Shown here: positions 21,918 to 31,635 of the stretch, one piece after another | Layout of the letters: every line of letters starts with the position of its first letter | Numbering within the stretch: the first letter of the stretch is position 1 | From: an uncultured Pelagibacteraceae bacterium | GTDB lineage: Bacteria > Pseudomonadota > Alphaproteobacteria > Pelagibacterales > Pelagibacteraceae | Assembly (NCBI GenBank): GCA_902525565.1 | Contig: CABZHY010000003.1 | Span: 1-62,703, forward strand | DNA: 62,703 nucleotides | Direction of reading: 5' to 3' | The notes under the pieces: generated by a model | What the model was told of the DNA's origin: nothing | The model's input: the letters and a program-made list of their open reading frames with translations, nothing else | The model's database searches: none | Position numbers and translations under genes: made by a program

Positions 21918-22763
21918 ATGGCTACTGGCAGAGATGATTTTGTAATTGCCATAAGGTCAGCTTTTTTAAAAAAAAAAGATAAACAAAAATTTTCTTTACT
22001 AACTTTAATTGTTTTATCTGTTTTTGTAATGGTTTTGAGTAATTTAAATTTTCAGGCTATACAATTAGTTAAATTAGGAATTAATGAAGTAATTTATAGA
22101 TCATCTCATATTGCATCAATTCCAGAAAATAAATTAAAAGAAATAACTTCAAAATTCAAATCACATATGGACTTATATGAAAGTCACCAGAAAGAATTAA
22201 TCAAAATAGAAAATTCTAACAAACTTAAATTACAAAATGAATTTTTAACTTCAGAAAATAATAAGTTAAGAGCCTTACTTGATGAAAGTATAAATTCACA
22301 AGAAATATTTGCCAGAGTTTTAATTGATAAAGACAGTCCATATTTAAAATCAGTAGTATTAAATAAAGGCACAAAAGATAAAGTAAAAATTGGAATGGCT
22401 GTTATTGATGATGTTTATCTGGTTGGTCAAATAATTGAGGTAAATTACACTAATTCAAGAGCATTACTATTGTCAGATCTTAATAGCAAGATACCTTCTG
22501 TATTAGAGCCAGATGATATACAAGCTGTAATTTCTGGGACAGGAAGTGATTTTGGAAAAATTGAACATATTAAAGAAGAATTTAGAGAGGATTTTAAAAA
22601 TAAAGAAATCTTTGCTTACACCTCAGGTCTTGGTGGTTTATTTAAACCTGGAATACCAATTGGAAAAATTAACAAAATATCAGAAGGAAAAATTAAATTT
22701 TTTTCTGATTTTACACAACTCAACTATGTAAAAATAGTTTCTTATAAAATAGTTGGGGAATAA
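21918..22763 (+). CDS. mreC: Rod-shape protein MreC
   Basis: MreC links cytoplasmic MreB to the periplasmic elongasome and activates PBP2. The 281-residue protein has one membrane segment at about 24-44, a coiled coil at about 75-120 and the beta-barrel MreC core (about 125-275), with GTKDKVKIGMAVID and SGLGGLFKPGIPIGKI typical of the family. It begins 5 bases after mreB. Confidence 0.9.
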   Translation: MATGRDDFVIAIRSAFLKKKDKQKFSLLTLIVLSVFVMVLSNLNFQAIQLVKLGINEVIYRSSHIASIPENKLKEITSKFKSHMDLYESHQKELIKIENSNKLKLQNEFLTSENNKLRALLDESINSQEIFARVLIDKDSPYLKSVVLNKGTKDKVKIGMAVIDDVYLVGQIIEVNYTNSRALLLSDLNSKIPSVLEPDDIQAVISGTGSDFGKIEHIKEEFREDFKNKEIFAYTSGLGGLFKPGIPIGKINKISEGKIKFFSDFTQLNYVKIVSYKIVGE

Positions 22764-22765
22764 TA

Positions 22766-23284
22766 ATGTCATCACTTAATAAAAGTCCTTTTTTAAAAAT
22801 ATTTTTATCCTATTTACCATTTATAATCTTATTTTTTTCTGTATTTAATGAATTTGATTTTAATTACTTAAAACTTGACTATTTTTCTTTTAATTTTGTT
22901 CATCTATTAATTTTCTTTTGGACCTTAAGAAATCCTGATCAATTAGGTTATTTAGCAATTTTCTTTGCAGGTATAATTAATGATGTTGTAATAGGTATTC
23001 CAATAGGAATTAGTAGTTTTTGTTACCTTATTCTTTGCTCAGTAACAGCTTATATAAGAAACATTACTTTAACCCCTAATTTTATGAAGGACTGGATATC
23101 GTTATTATTCACAATTTTATTAATTAATTCAATTCAAGTAATTATTTTAGATTTAATCTTTTTAATCAAAGTTGATTACACTAATTATTTAATTAATTCA
23201 GGTTTTACTTTTTTATTTTATCCAATATTTTTTTTATTTTTTAATTTTTTAAACGAGAGAATTTCATATCAAACAAATGATTAA
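22766..23284 (+). CDS. mreD: Rod-shape protein MreD
   Basis: Polytopic partner of MreC. The 172-residue protein is strongly hydrophobic, with five or six membrane segments, and keeps the GIINDVVIGIPIGISSF segment (GxxxDxxxGxPLG pattern) typical of MreD. The sequence is otherwise divergent; the call rests mainly on length, topology, that motif and the mreC-mreD-mrdA order. It overlaps the PBP2 gene by 8 bp. Confidence 0.88.
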   Translation: MSSLNKSPFLKIFLSYLPFIILFFSVFNEFDFNYLKLDYFSFNFVHLLIFFWTLRNPDQLGYLAIFFAGIINDVVIGIPIGISSFCYLILCSVTAYIRNITLTPNFMKDWISLLFTILLINSIQVIILDLIFLIKVDYTNYLINSGFTFLFYPIFFLFFNFLNERISYQTND

Positions 23285-25199
23285 ATCTAATTCAGGAATA
23301 AGAAAAACTGACGTAATTAATAGAAGGATGTTCATAATCGGAGCAGCAAAAGTACTAGTTTTTGCTGGTATCATTGCTCGTTTATTTTCTCTCCAAATTA
23401 ACGAAAATAAAAAATATCTTACTCTTTCAGACAAGAATAGAATTAGAGAATGGAAACTCCCACCAACTAGAGGAAATATTGTTGATTATTTTGGCAATAT
23501 AATTGCAGGAAATTTAAAAGTTTATCAATTACACATAATTCCAGAGCAAGTTGAGAATTTTAATTATTTATTAGTTAGATTAAAAAATCTTTTAAATCTA
23601 AGTGACAAAAGAATTGCAAAAATAAATAAATTAAAATCAGAATTAAAACCTTGGGATAGTATTATTGTTTCTGAAAATTTAAGCTGGAGTCAATTTGTAA
23701 AAATTAATAATTATTTATACGATCTCGTAGGTATTAAACCCGTAATGACAATCTCTAGAAACTATCCATTTAATGATGTATACACTCATGTTCTTGGATA
23801 CGTTAGTCAACCAAATGAACAAGAAATTTTAGAAAATGAAACCATCCAAGAAAGATTTGTACCAGGAATGAAAATTGGAAAACTGGGCCTAGAGAAGAGA
23901 CTTGAAAATCATTTAATTGGAACAAACGCTATTCAAAGATATGAAGTTAATGCTTACGGTAAAAGAATTAATCAACTTGAGCATCAAAAAGGTGAGCAAG
24001 GATCAAAAATACGTTTAACTGTAGATACAGAAATACAAAAAGCTTGTGGAGAATTATTAAACGAAAAAGCAGGATCTATAAGTGTAATGGATATTTATAC
24101 TGGAGATATAATAGCAATGTATTCATCTCCGTCTTATAATCCAAATTTATTTTTATTTGGAATAAGTCAAGATGAATGGCAATTAATTAGAAATAATCCA
24201 TTAAAACCACTAATAAATAAAACTCTTTCGGGTTTATACTCACCAGGCTCTACAATAAAACCAATTGTTGCTCTTTCAGCTTTAGAAAACAACGTAATAG
24301 ATACAAAGTTTAAAGTTAAATGCACAGGAAAAATGGAGTTATACGGTCAAACATTTCATTGTTGGAAGGAAAAAGGACATGGCTGGGTAAGTCTGAAAAA
24401 TGCAATGAAACAATCATGTGATACATATTTTTATGAGGTTGCTAGGTTATTAGGTGTTGATAGATTAAACATTACAGCTGAAAAGTTTGGTTTAGGTAAA
24501 AAAGTACTTGGAGATTATTTTGATATTGAAAAAAAAGGACTATTTCCGAGTACAAAATGGAAAAAAAATAATCTTGGCAAGGGTTGGGTATTAGGGGAGA
24601 CCTTAATAACAGGTATTGGTCAAGGCTATATACAAACAACCCCCTTACAGCTTTGTATGATGACTGCACAAATTGCAAATGGAGGTTTTGCGGTAAAACC
24701 GAAAATCATTGTGGATAGTAATCCAATTTCTTATGAAGATGCAAAACAATCAATGGAGAGTGGGTTATTATTTGATACCGATTCTGAGAAATTGTTGGAC
24801 AAAAAATTATTTAAAAACCAAAAAAATATTGAGATTGTTCAAGAAGCCATGTTTGCTTCAACCAATGAAAGATTTGGAACTTCTTATAAATCAAGAATTG
24901 ATGATCCTAAATATCAATTTGCAGGAAAAACAGGAACATCTCAGGTAAAGAGAATTAGCAAAAGGGAGAGGGAATTGGATTTAGAATTAGAGCAAATACC
25001 TTACAAAGATAGAGATCATGCTTTGTATGTTGCTTATGGTCCATATGTTAACCCGAGATATGCGCTTAGTATAATTGTTGAGCATGGTGGTTCAGGAAGT
25101 AAGGCGGCAGCACCAATTGCAAAAAAATTATTTAAATTAATCATCGACAGACATGATTTAAGAAATAAACAATCAAATTTTGAGAGGATTACTGTTTAA
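23277..25199 (+). CDS. mrdA: Penicillin-binding protein 2 (elongasome transpeptidase)
   Basis: PBP2 cross-links new peptidoglycan during elongation, paired with the RodA polymerase. The 640-residue protein has one N-terminal membrane segment (about 19-39), a dimerisation/pedestal region, and a transpeptidase domain with the nucleophile Ser325 and Lys328 (SPGSTIKP), the SCD triad in KQSCDTYFYE, and KTGTS near 560. All catalytic motifs are intact. It overlaps mreD and is followed directly by rodA. Confidence 0.96.
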   Translation: MIKSNSGIRKTDVINRRMFIIGAAKVLVFAGIIARLFSLQINENKKYLTLSDKNRIREWKLPPTRGNIVDYFGNIIAGNLKVYQLHIIPEQVENFNYLLVRLKNLLNLSDKRIAKINKLKSELKPWDSIIVSENLSWSQFVKINNYLYDLVGIKPVMTISRNYPFNDVYTHVLGYVSQPNEQEILENETIQERFVPGMKIGKLGLEKRLENHLIGTNAIQRYEVNAYGKRINQLEHQKGEQGSKIRLTVDTEIQKACGELLNEKAGSISVMDIYTGDIIAMYSSPSYNPNLFLFGISQDEWQLIRNNPLKPLINKTLSGLYSPGSTIKPIVALSALENNVIDTKFKVKCTGKMELYGQTFHCWKEKGHGWVSLKNAMKQSCDTYFYEVARLLGVDRLNITAEKFGLGKKVLGDYFDIEKKGLFPSTKWKKNNLGKGWVLGETLITGIGQGYIQTTPLQLCMMTAQIANGGFAVKPKIIVDSNPISYEDAKQSMESGLLFDTDSEKLLDKKLFKNQKNIEIVQEAMFASTNERFGTSYKSRIDDPKYQFAGKTGTSQVKRISKRERELDLELEQIPYKDRDHALYVAYGPYVNPRYALSIIVEHGGSGSKAAAPIAKKLFKLIIDRHDLRNKQSNFERITV

Positions 25200-26324
25200 A
25201 TGTTTCAGCATGATAGATTGAATAATGAAATTACATTATTTCAAAAAATAAAAAACCTAGACTATATATTGTTGATTTCTGTTATTCTTCTTTCTTTATT
25301 AAGTGTTTTTGTTATGTATTCTACAGACGGTGGTGAAATACTTTTTCATACAAAAAATCATTTTGTTAAACTTGCAGTTTTTTTTCCTTTAATGATTTTT
25401 GTAGCTTTCTTTAATATAAAATTTTGGCACAACTTTTCTTATATAATTTATTTTATAGTAATACTTCTTCTAATTTATGTTTCCTTTTTTGGAATTAAGT
25501 CATCTGGATCACAAAGATGGATGGATCTATATTTGTTTGTACTGCAACCATCAGAACTAATGAAGGTTGCAATCATAATGTGTTTAGCGAAATATTATCA
25601 TAGATTAAAAATAGAAAATGTTAATTCATTTACTAGTATAACTATTGTGTTGTCGATTATAATAATACCAGTTATTTTCGTTATTGCTCAACCTGATCTT
25701 GGTACTTCAATATTAATTGCTTTAAGTGGACTAATCATTTTGTGGTTAGGAGGTATGAAAATTAAATATTTTATTTACTCATTTATTACTTTCTTAATTT
25801 CCCTGCCATTTATAATCTCATTTCTTAAACCATATCAAAAATTAAGAATATTAACTTTTTTAGATCCAGATAGAGACCCATTGGGCGCTGGATACCAAAT
25901 TATACAGTCAAAAATAGCTATTGGCTCGGGTGGCCTTAATGGAAAAGGTTTTTTAAAAGGAACCCAAAGTTATTTAGATTTTTTACCTGAAAAACATACA
26001 GATTTTATATTTACTTTATTTTCAGAAGAGTTTGGTTTTATAGGCTCAGTTGGTCTTTTGATATTATACTCAATAATAATCTTTAGAATAGTAAGAATAG
26101 GGGCAATTTCGAGAAGTAATTTTGCTAGACTTTTTTGTTTTGGTTACGCTTTTGCAATTTTTATTTATATTGTAGTAAACTTATCTATGGTTTTGGGCCT
26201 GCTACCTATAGTTGGTTCCCCTTTACCTATCATGTCCTATGGAGGCTCCTCAATGTTGGCAACTATGATTGGATTTGGTATAGTATTAAGTGCAAAAATT
26301 AATCATAAACAAATGATTGCATAA
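25200..26324 (+). CDS. rodA: Peptidoglycan polymerase RodA
   Basis: SEDS-family glycosyltransferase that polymerises lipid II together with PBP2. The 374-residue protein has about ten membrane segments and the family blocks SGSQRWMDL...QPSELMK, DLGTS and the C-terminal GLLPIVGSPLPIMSYGGSSM. The catalytic Asp of the EEFGF-containing extracellular loop region (FLPEKHTDFIFTLFSEEFGF, near residues 260-280) is present. It starts directly after the mrdA stop codon and ends the mre operon. Confidence 0.96.
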   Translation: MFQHDRLNNEITLFQKIKNLDYILLISVILLSLLSVFVMYSTDGGEILFHTKNHFVKLAVFFPLMIFVAFFNIKFWHNFSYIIYFIVILLLIYVSFFGIKSSGSQRWMDLYLFVLQPSELMKVAIIMCLAKYYHRLKIENVNSFTSITIVLSIIIIPVIFVIAQPDLGTSILIALSGLIILWLGGMKIKYFIYSFITFLISLPFIISFLKPYQKLRILTFLDPDRDPLGAGYQIIQSKIAIGSGGLNGKGFLKGTQSYLDFLPEKHTDFIFTLFSEEFGFIGSVGLLILYSIIIFRIVRIGAISRSNFARLFCFGYAFAIFIYIVVNLSMVLGLLPIVGSPLPIMSYGGSSMLATMIGFGIVLSAKINHKQMIA

Positions 26325-26367
26325 TTTGTCACTCTCTTAATTAAATTTTTAATTGTATAACAATTTT

Positions 26368-27609
26368 GTGAAAAAAAATACTAAAGTAGGAATTGTTGGA
26401 GCAGGGATTCAAGGTGTGTCTAATGCTTTGTTTCTTCAAAAAAAAGGTTTCGATGTAACTATCTTTGATAGAGATAACCCAGGTAGCCAAGCCGCCTCTT
26501 ATGGTAATGCAGGTCACTTTTCACCATATGCATCTCTTTCTTTAAATAGAATTGATGTTCTAGCAGATGTACCTGCAATGCTGCTTAGTTCTTCAGGTCC
26601 ACTTGCTCTAAAATGGAATTACGTTCCTAAAATGATTCCATGGTTTGTAAAATTTATAATGAATACTACCAAATCTAAGATGATGCATACGGCTAAAAAT
26701 ATGCATCAAATTTTAGATTTAGCTTTACCAGCATATGATGAATTATTTGAAGAGGTAGACTTGGAAGGTTTGGTAGAGAACAAAGGAATTCTTTATATAT
26801 GGAACAATAAAGATTTAAAAAGTAGAGAATTGGAAATTAAAGTAAGAGAAGAATTGGGTGTTGAACAACAATTAGTCACCAAAGCTGAAATACACGATCT
26901 TGAACCACATATTAAACCATTTTACCATGCTGGCGTTTATTATCCTTATGCAAGACATGCAAGAAATCCGAAAAGAATTCTTTTAAAACTATTTGATTTA
27001 TTTTTGAAAAAGGGTGGAAAATTTAATAAAGTAAATATTAAAGACATTAGTTTTGATGAAGAAAAACCTGTTTTTAAAACTGAAACTCAAAGTTATGTTT
27101 TTGATAAAGCAGTAATAGCTTGTGGAGCTTTTTCAAAAAAATTAACAGATAATCTTGGCGAAAAAATACCCCTAGATACAGAGCGTGGATATCATGTTCA
27201 TTTCAAAAATTGTGATCATTTATTAAGTAGACCTGTAATATTTTCCAACCGTGGATTTGGAATAACACCGATGGAACAAGGTTTAAGAGTTGTCGGAACC
27301 GTAGAGTTTGGTGGATTAGATAATCCATTATCTAAATCAAGAGTAAAAAATTTGATAAATAATGCAAAATATATGCTTGGTGACTTACCCGAACATGAAG
27401 ATGAGTGGCTAGGATTTAGACCAACTTTACCAGATTTTTTACCTGTTATGGGGCCATCAAAAAATTACAAAAATATTTATTATTGTTTTGGGCATCATCA
27501 TTTAGGATGGACTTTGGGACCAATTTCTGGAAAGATTGTTTCAGGGATGATAGCGAACGAAAATACAAATTTAGATTTAAAACCTTACAGTTCGCTTAGA
27601 TTTAGTTAA
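26368..27609 (+). CDS. FAD-dependent amino acid oxidoreductase, DadA-like
   Basis: DAO-superfamily enzyme, probably oxidising a D-amino acid or related secondary amine to a keto acid. The 413-residue protein opens with the FAD-binding Rossmann motif VGIVGAGIQGVSNALFLQKKG at residues about 7-27, and ends with the FAD-contacting PDFLPVMGPS and FGHHHLGWTLGP blocks typical of DadA. I chose GTG 26368, because the TTG at 26353 is followed by a TATAAC box inside the would-be coding region. The next gene follows without a gap. Confidence 0.85.
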   Translation: MKKNTKVGIVGAGIQGVSNALFLQKKGFDVTIFDRDNPGSQAASYGNAGHFSPYASLSLNRIDVLADVPAMLLSSSGPLALKWNYVPKMIPWFVKFIMNTTKSKMMHTAKNMHQILDLALPAYDELFEEVDLEGLVENKGILYIWNNKDLKSRELEIKVREELGVEQQLVTKAEIHDLEPHIKPFYHAGVYYPYARHARNPKRILLKLFDLFLKKGGKFNKVNIKDISFDEEKPVFKTETQSYVFDKAVIACGAFSKKLTDNLGEKIPLDTERGYHVHFKNCDHLLSRPVIFSNRGFGITPMEQGLRVVGTVEFGGLDNPLSKSRVKNLINNAKYMLGDLPEHEDEWLGFRPTLPDFLPVMGPSKNYKNIYYCFGHHHLGWTLGPISGKIVSGMIANENTNLDLKPYSSLRFS

Positions 27610-28512
27610 GTGACTAAAGACAATAATTTTTTAGCTTATTTATATCTATTTTTAACAGTAACTTTCTGGGCAGGAAATTTTGTAGTAGGTAAACTTGCAA
27701 GTTTTTATGAAGTTCCTCCTTTTTCACTAAATTTTTACAGATGGCTTTTTGCTTGGTTAATTTTAGCACCTTTTACAATTCCTGAAATATTAGAGAAAAG
27801 AAATTATATAATTAAAAACTATAAACTTTTCTTTGTTTTGGGAGTTACTAGTATTACAGTATTTAATTCAATTGTTTATTATTCATTAAATTTTACTCAG
27901 GTGATTAGTGGAGTTTTAATGATTTCAACAATACCTGTGATGATCATGTTGTTTTCCTCAATTCTAAAAATTGAAAAGACAAATATTTTCCAAATTATAG
28001 GAGTAGTATTCTCTTTTGTAGGTGTAATTATGATTATAACAAAAGCAAATATAGAGATATTAAAAAATTTAGATTTTAATAAAGGGGACATAACCATGGT
28101 TATAGCAATGTTTTCATGGGCATTATATTCAACATTGTTAAAAGGAAAGAAATATGAATTAACTCAAATATCATTACTTCAAGTAGTAATTACTTTTGGT
28201 TTAATATTTTTGATACCAGTTTATTTTATTGAATATCAAATTGGATTTAGAATTAATTTGGAATTACCATTTATTTTAATTTTATCTTATGTAGTTTTGT
28301 TTCCAGGTTTGGCATCCTTTCTTTTATGGATAAAAGGAATATCTATGATTGGTGCAAATCGATCAGGTGTTTTTTTACATTTAATGCCAATATTAAGTGC
28401 TATAATGGCAATGATTTTTTTTAGTGAAAAATTTATGTTTTATCATATTTTAGGCGCTTGTTTTATTATTACAGGAATACTGTTATCAAATAAGAAAGTT
28501 AAAAATGCTTAA
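27610..28512 (+). CDS. EamA-family (DMT) transporter
   Basis: 300-residue inner-membrane protein with ten predicted membrane segments in two EamA repeats (about 8-140 and 155-293). These drug/metabolite transporters often export amino acids or related metabolites. It starts with GTG immediately after the oxidase stop codon and overlaps the next gene by 8 bp, so it works with the flanking enzymes. The substrate is unknown. Confidence 0.9.
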   Translation: MTKDNNFLAYLYLFLTVTFWAGNFVVGKLASFYEVPPFSLNFYRWLFAWLILAPFTIPEILEKRNYIIKNYKLFFVLGVTSITVFNSIVYYSLNFTQVISGVLMISTIPVMIMLFSSILKIEKTNIFQIIGVVFSFVGVIMIITKANIEILKNLDFNKGDITMVIAMFSWALYSTLLKGKKYELTQISLLQVVITFGLIFLIPVYFIEYQIGFRINLELPFILILSYVVLFPGLASFLLWIKGISMIGANRSGVFLHLMPILSAIMAMIFFSEKFMFYHILGACFIITGILLSNKKVKNA

Positions 28513-29455
28513 GGTTGCTATATTAGATGATTACCAAAACGTTGCCCAACAATTTGTAGATTTAGAAAAACTCTCAGGAAAATATGAGTTTAAAATTTTT
28601 AGTGAACCTTTTTTAGATGAGGCTGATGCAATTGATCAGTTAGCTGATTTTGAAGCTTTATTAATAATGAGAGAAAGGACTCCAATTACAAAAAATTTAA
28701 TTGATAATTTAAATGAATTAAAATTTGTAATTACAAGTGGATTACGAAACAAATCTATTGATTTAGAGGCAGCAAAGAAAAGAAAAATTATAGTTTGTGG
28801 AACAGACATAAACTTAAACCCAACGCCTGAATTGACTTGGGCACTTATTCTTGGTTTAGCAAGAAATTTTAAGGAAGAGTTTGACAATATGTATCAAGGG
28901 TATTGGCAAACTACAATCGGAGTAGAATTGAAGGGAAAAATTCTAGGTTTAATTGGTTTAGGAAGAGTAGGTTCGGAGGTTGCTAAAATAGGAAAAGCAT
29001 TTGGAATGCAAGTAATGGCCTGGAGTGAAAACTTGAGCTTAGACAAGTGTAAAGAATTAGATGTGCTTCCATGTAGTAAAGATGACTTAATTGCAAATTC
29101 TGATGTACTTTCAATTCATGTTCAAGGAGGTGAAAGATACAAAGACTGTATTACCATAAAAGAATTTGATAAAATGAAAAGAACAGCATTTTTGATCAAT
29201 ACCTCAAGAGGACCCATTGTTAATGAAGATGATCTAATAATAGCATTGTCAACAAATGTAATTGCAGGAGCTGGAATAGATGTTTATGACAAAGAACCAT
29301 TACCAGAGAATAACAAACTTAGATTTTTACCTAATGCACTGCTTACTCCTCACATAGGCTATGTAACAGCAGAAAATTATAGCGTTTTTTATAACCAAAT
29401 GATTGAAGGATTAGAGGCTTGTGTTAATGAAAAGCCAATTCGAGTTCTAGAGTAA
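28505..29455 (+). CDS. D-isomer-specific 2-hydroxyacid dehydrogenase
   Basis: NAD(P)-dependent enzyme that interconverts 2-oxo and D-2-hydroxy acids. The 316-residue protein has the NAD-binding motif GLIGLGRVGSEVAK near 145-158, the Arg of INTSRGPIVNEDDL near 235, a Glu in DVYDKEPLP and a His in LTPHIGYVT near 285, the normal catalytic set. It could reduce the keto acid made by the upstream oxidase, but this is inference. It overlaps the transporter gene and is 2 bases from the next gene. Confidence 0.88.
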   Translation: MLKVAILDDYQNVAQQFVDLEKLSGKYEFKIFSEPFLDEADAIDQLADFEALLIMRERTPITKNLIDNLNELKFVITSGLRNKSIDLEAAKKRKIIVCGTDINLNPTPELTWALILGLARNFKEEFDNMYQGYWQTTIGVELKGKILGLIGLGRVGSEVAKIGKAFGMQVMAWSENLSLDKCKELDVLPCSKDDLIANSDVLSIHVQGGERYKDCITIKEFDKMKRTAFLINTSRGPIVNEDDLIIALSTNVIAGAGIDVYDKEPLPENNKLRFLPNALLTPHIGYVTAENYSVFYNQMIEGLEACVNEKPIRVLE

Positions 29456-29457
29456 AA

Positions 29458-30357
29458 ATGGAGTTACCAGTAGTTAATCACAAGGATTATTTTGCTAAAA
29501 TTGGTGATGATCATAAATTTCCAATTAATAAATTTGGAGAATTAGCTAATTATCTAATTAAAAACAAAATTGTAAATAAGTTTCATAAACCATCAGCTTG
29601 TTCGCTTGAAACATTAAGCTACGCACATTCAAAAAACTATATTTTAGATATTAAAAATAAAACTTTAAGCAAAGAAGGAGTAAAAAAAATTGGATTTCCT
29701 CTTGTAGATAGTGTTGTGCAAAGATCTTTAGTTGCTACAGGCGGAACTGTTCTCGCATCTAAACTTGCAATAAATTACGGCATTTCATGCAATACAGCAG
29801 GGGGTAGTCATCATGCAAGTTATAATGGTGGAGCAGGTTATTGTGTATTTAATGATGTAGCAGTTGCATCACATTATTTGCTAAATAGAGGTCTGGCAAA
29901 TAAAATTTTAATCGTTGATTTAGATGTTCATCAAGGTAATGGAAATTCTGAAATTTTTAAAGATAATAAAAGTGTTTTCACCTTTAGCATGCATTCCAAA
30001 ACTAATTATCCTGCTAAAAAATCAAATAGTGATTTAGATGTAGAGCTCGAGGACAATATAGAGGATGATATTTATATTAAAACACTTAAATACTATTTAA
30101 ATGAATTGAATAAAGAAAATTTTGATTTTGTTTTTTATATAGCAGGTGTAGATATTCATTTTAATGACAGGTTAGGTAAATTAAATATTTCCGATGAAGG
30201 TGTTAAATTAAGAGATGAGATTGTAGTAGAAAACTTTTTTTCTAGGCGGATACCATTTTGTGGTGTTTTAGGTGGTGGTTACAACAAAGATTTTAACAAA
30301 CTTATTGAATTACATTCAATGTTACATCAATCTTGTGCTAAATATATAAAATCATGA
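29458..30357 (+). CDS. Histone deacetylase-fold amidohydrolase
   Basis: Class II HDAC-like zinc hydrolase. The 299-residue protein shows the catalytic His pair in AGGSHHASYNGGAGYCVFND (about 116-135) and zinc ligands in VDLDVHQGNG near 157-166 plus a later D in AGVDIHFNDRLG. Bacterial members deacetylate acetylpolyamines, acetoin-related proteins or other N-acetyl amides. Its place at the end of the oxidase-exporter-dehydrogenase run suggests an acylated amine or amino acid substrate. It overlaps msrB by 4 bp. Confidence 0.85.
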   Translation: MELPVVNHKDYFAKIGDDHKFPINKFGELANYLIKNKIVNKFHKPSACSLETLSYAHSKNYILDIKNKTLSKEGVKKIGFPLVDSVVQRSLVATGGTVLASKLAINYGISCNTAGGSHHASYNGGAGYCVFNDVAVASHYLLNRGLANKILIVDLDVHQGNGNSEIFKDNKSVFTFSMHSKTNYPAKKSNSDLDVELEDNIEDDIYIKTLKYYLNELNKENFDFVFYIAGVDIHFNDRLGKLNISDEGVKLRDEIVVENFFSRRIPFCGVLGGGYNKDFNKLIELHSMLHQSCAKYIKS

Positions 30358-30728
30358 CAAAAAAAATAAATCCAAATTTAACTGCTGAGCAAAAATTAAT
30401 TTTATTCGAGGAAGGTACAGAGCGTGCAGGATCAAGTGAGCTTAATTATGAAAAAAGGGAAGGAAGTTTTCATTGTGTAAACTGTGGTGAAAAATTATTT
30501 GACTCAAAAACAAAATATGAGAGTGGATCAGGTTGGCCCTCTTTTTATGAATCTTTGCCCGATGTATTTGAAACCAAAACAGATCATCATTTAGGTTACG
30601 CAAGAACCGAATATCATTGTAAAAAATGTGGAGGTCATCATGGTCACATATTTGATGATGGGCCAGATCCATCAGGAAAAAGATTTTGTAATAATGGAGT
30701 TTGTTTAATTTTTAAACCGAAAAATTAA
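30354..30728 (+). CDS. msrB: Peptide-methionine (R)-S-oxide reductase
   Basis: MsrB repairs methionine-R-sulfoxide in proteins. The 124-residue protein has two zinc-binding pairs (CVNCG near 39-42, CKKCG near 84-87), the substrate block SGSGWPSFYE, HHGHIFDDGPDPSGKRF, and the catalytic Cys in RFCNNGVC near 112. It is a single-domain, cytosolic form with no signal peptide. It overlaps the HDAC-like gene by an ATGA. Confidence 0.95.
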   Translation: MTKKINPNLTAEQKLILFEEGTERAGSSELNYEKREGSFHCVNCGEKLFDSKTKYESGSGWPSFYESLPDVFETKTDHHLGYARTEYHCKKCGGHHGHIFDDGPDPSGKRFCNNGVCLIFKPKN

Positions 30729-30786
30729 TATTTTTTTATTAATTTGCATCTTGAATTATTGTAATTAAAAATTTATTTTAGATTAT

Positions 30787-31635
30787 ATGAAATTTTTTTT
30801 TAAAATTTTCTTGTTTATTTACTTAACTTTAGTGAATGTTTATGCAGATGTATCTGAGAAGATTTCATCAAAAGCTAGTGAGTTTATATCAAATTTAGTA
30901 CCTGGAGAGGGTACAACTGAAGTAAGCATAGACTTAAGAGATAATTATAAACCAGATTACAGTATACTTGCTGTTAGAGAGTTGGATAAGAAATCTAATA
31001 GTAACACATTTACACAGTTTTCAATATTTAATACTGAACAAAATAATGATGAAAGAATTATTGGAAATTTAGGTTTTGGAAAAAGATTTTTAAGTGATGA
31101 TAAATATATGCTTACAGGGACTAATATATTTTTCGATTATGACGATCATGGAAATATGAGAAGTAGTGTGGGTGTAGAGGCAAGAAGTGCTGTATTAGAA
31201 TTCTATGGGAATTATTATAAAGGTTTAAATGATGGAAAAGATGAGAAAGTTTTAGATGGTTATAATATTCGATTAGAGTCACAAATTCCTTATATTCATT
31301 GGGCTGATATATTTTTTAATACTTATAAATGGAAAGGAGTTGATAGAGATGATATCGAAGGGGCAAAATTAGGTTCAGAAATGTTGCTAACGCCAAACCT
31401 TCATTTAGAGATTGCATATGATGATAAAGATAAAAAAGGATTAAATGACGAATGGTATGCACATATTGAATTTGTTCATCCTCCAAGAGAGGGGTCAAGT
31501 GCAAAAGATGGAATTGCAAACATAGCATGGAAAGATAACAAAGATATGTCAGATCAACTTTTAACAAAAGTTAAAAGAAACAATAAAATTATGATTGAGT
31601 TTAAAGGATCAGCAACAATATCAAGAACAGATTAA
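30787..31635 (+). CDS. Inverse autotransporter beta-barrel without a passenger
   Basis: The 282-residue protein has a signal peptide (about 1-20, ending VYA) and then the intimin/invasin-type outer-membrane barrel: LGFGKRFLSDDKYMLTGTN (95-113), NIFFDYDDHGNMRSSVGVEA (113-132) and FYGNYYKGLND. After the last strand comes KVKRNNKIMIEF (261-272), close to the RNNxIVLEY segment that leads from barrel to passenger in intimins. The protein ends 10 residues later, so no Ig-like passenger is present. The stop overlaps the ATG of a second exported protein. Family call is good; role as a secretion pore for the partner is inference. Confidence 0.75.
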   Translation: MKFFFKIFLFIYLTLVNVYADVSEKISSKASEFISNLVPGEGTTEVSIDLRDNYKPDYSILAVRELDKKSNSNTFTQFSIFNTEQNNDERIIGNLGFGKRFLSDDKYMLTGTNIFFDYDDHGNMRSSVGVEARSAVLEFYGNYYKGLNDGKDEKVLDGYNIRLESQIPYIHWADIFFNTYKWKGVDRDDIEGAKLGSEMLLTPNLHLEIAYDDKDKKGLNDEWYAHIEFVHPPREGSSAKDGIANIAWKDNKDMSDQLLTKVKRNNKIMIEFKGSATISRTD

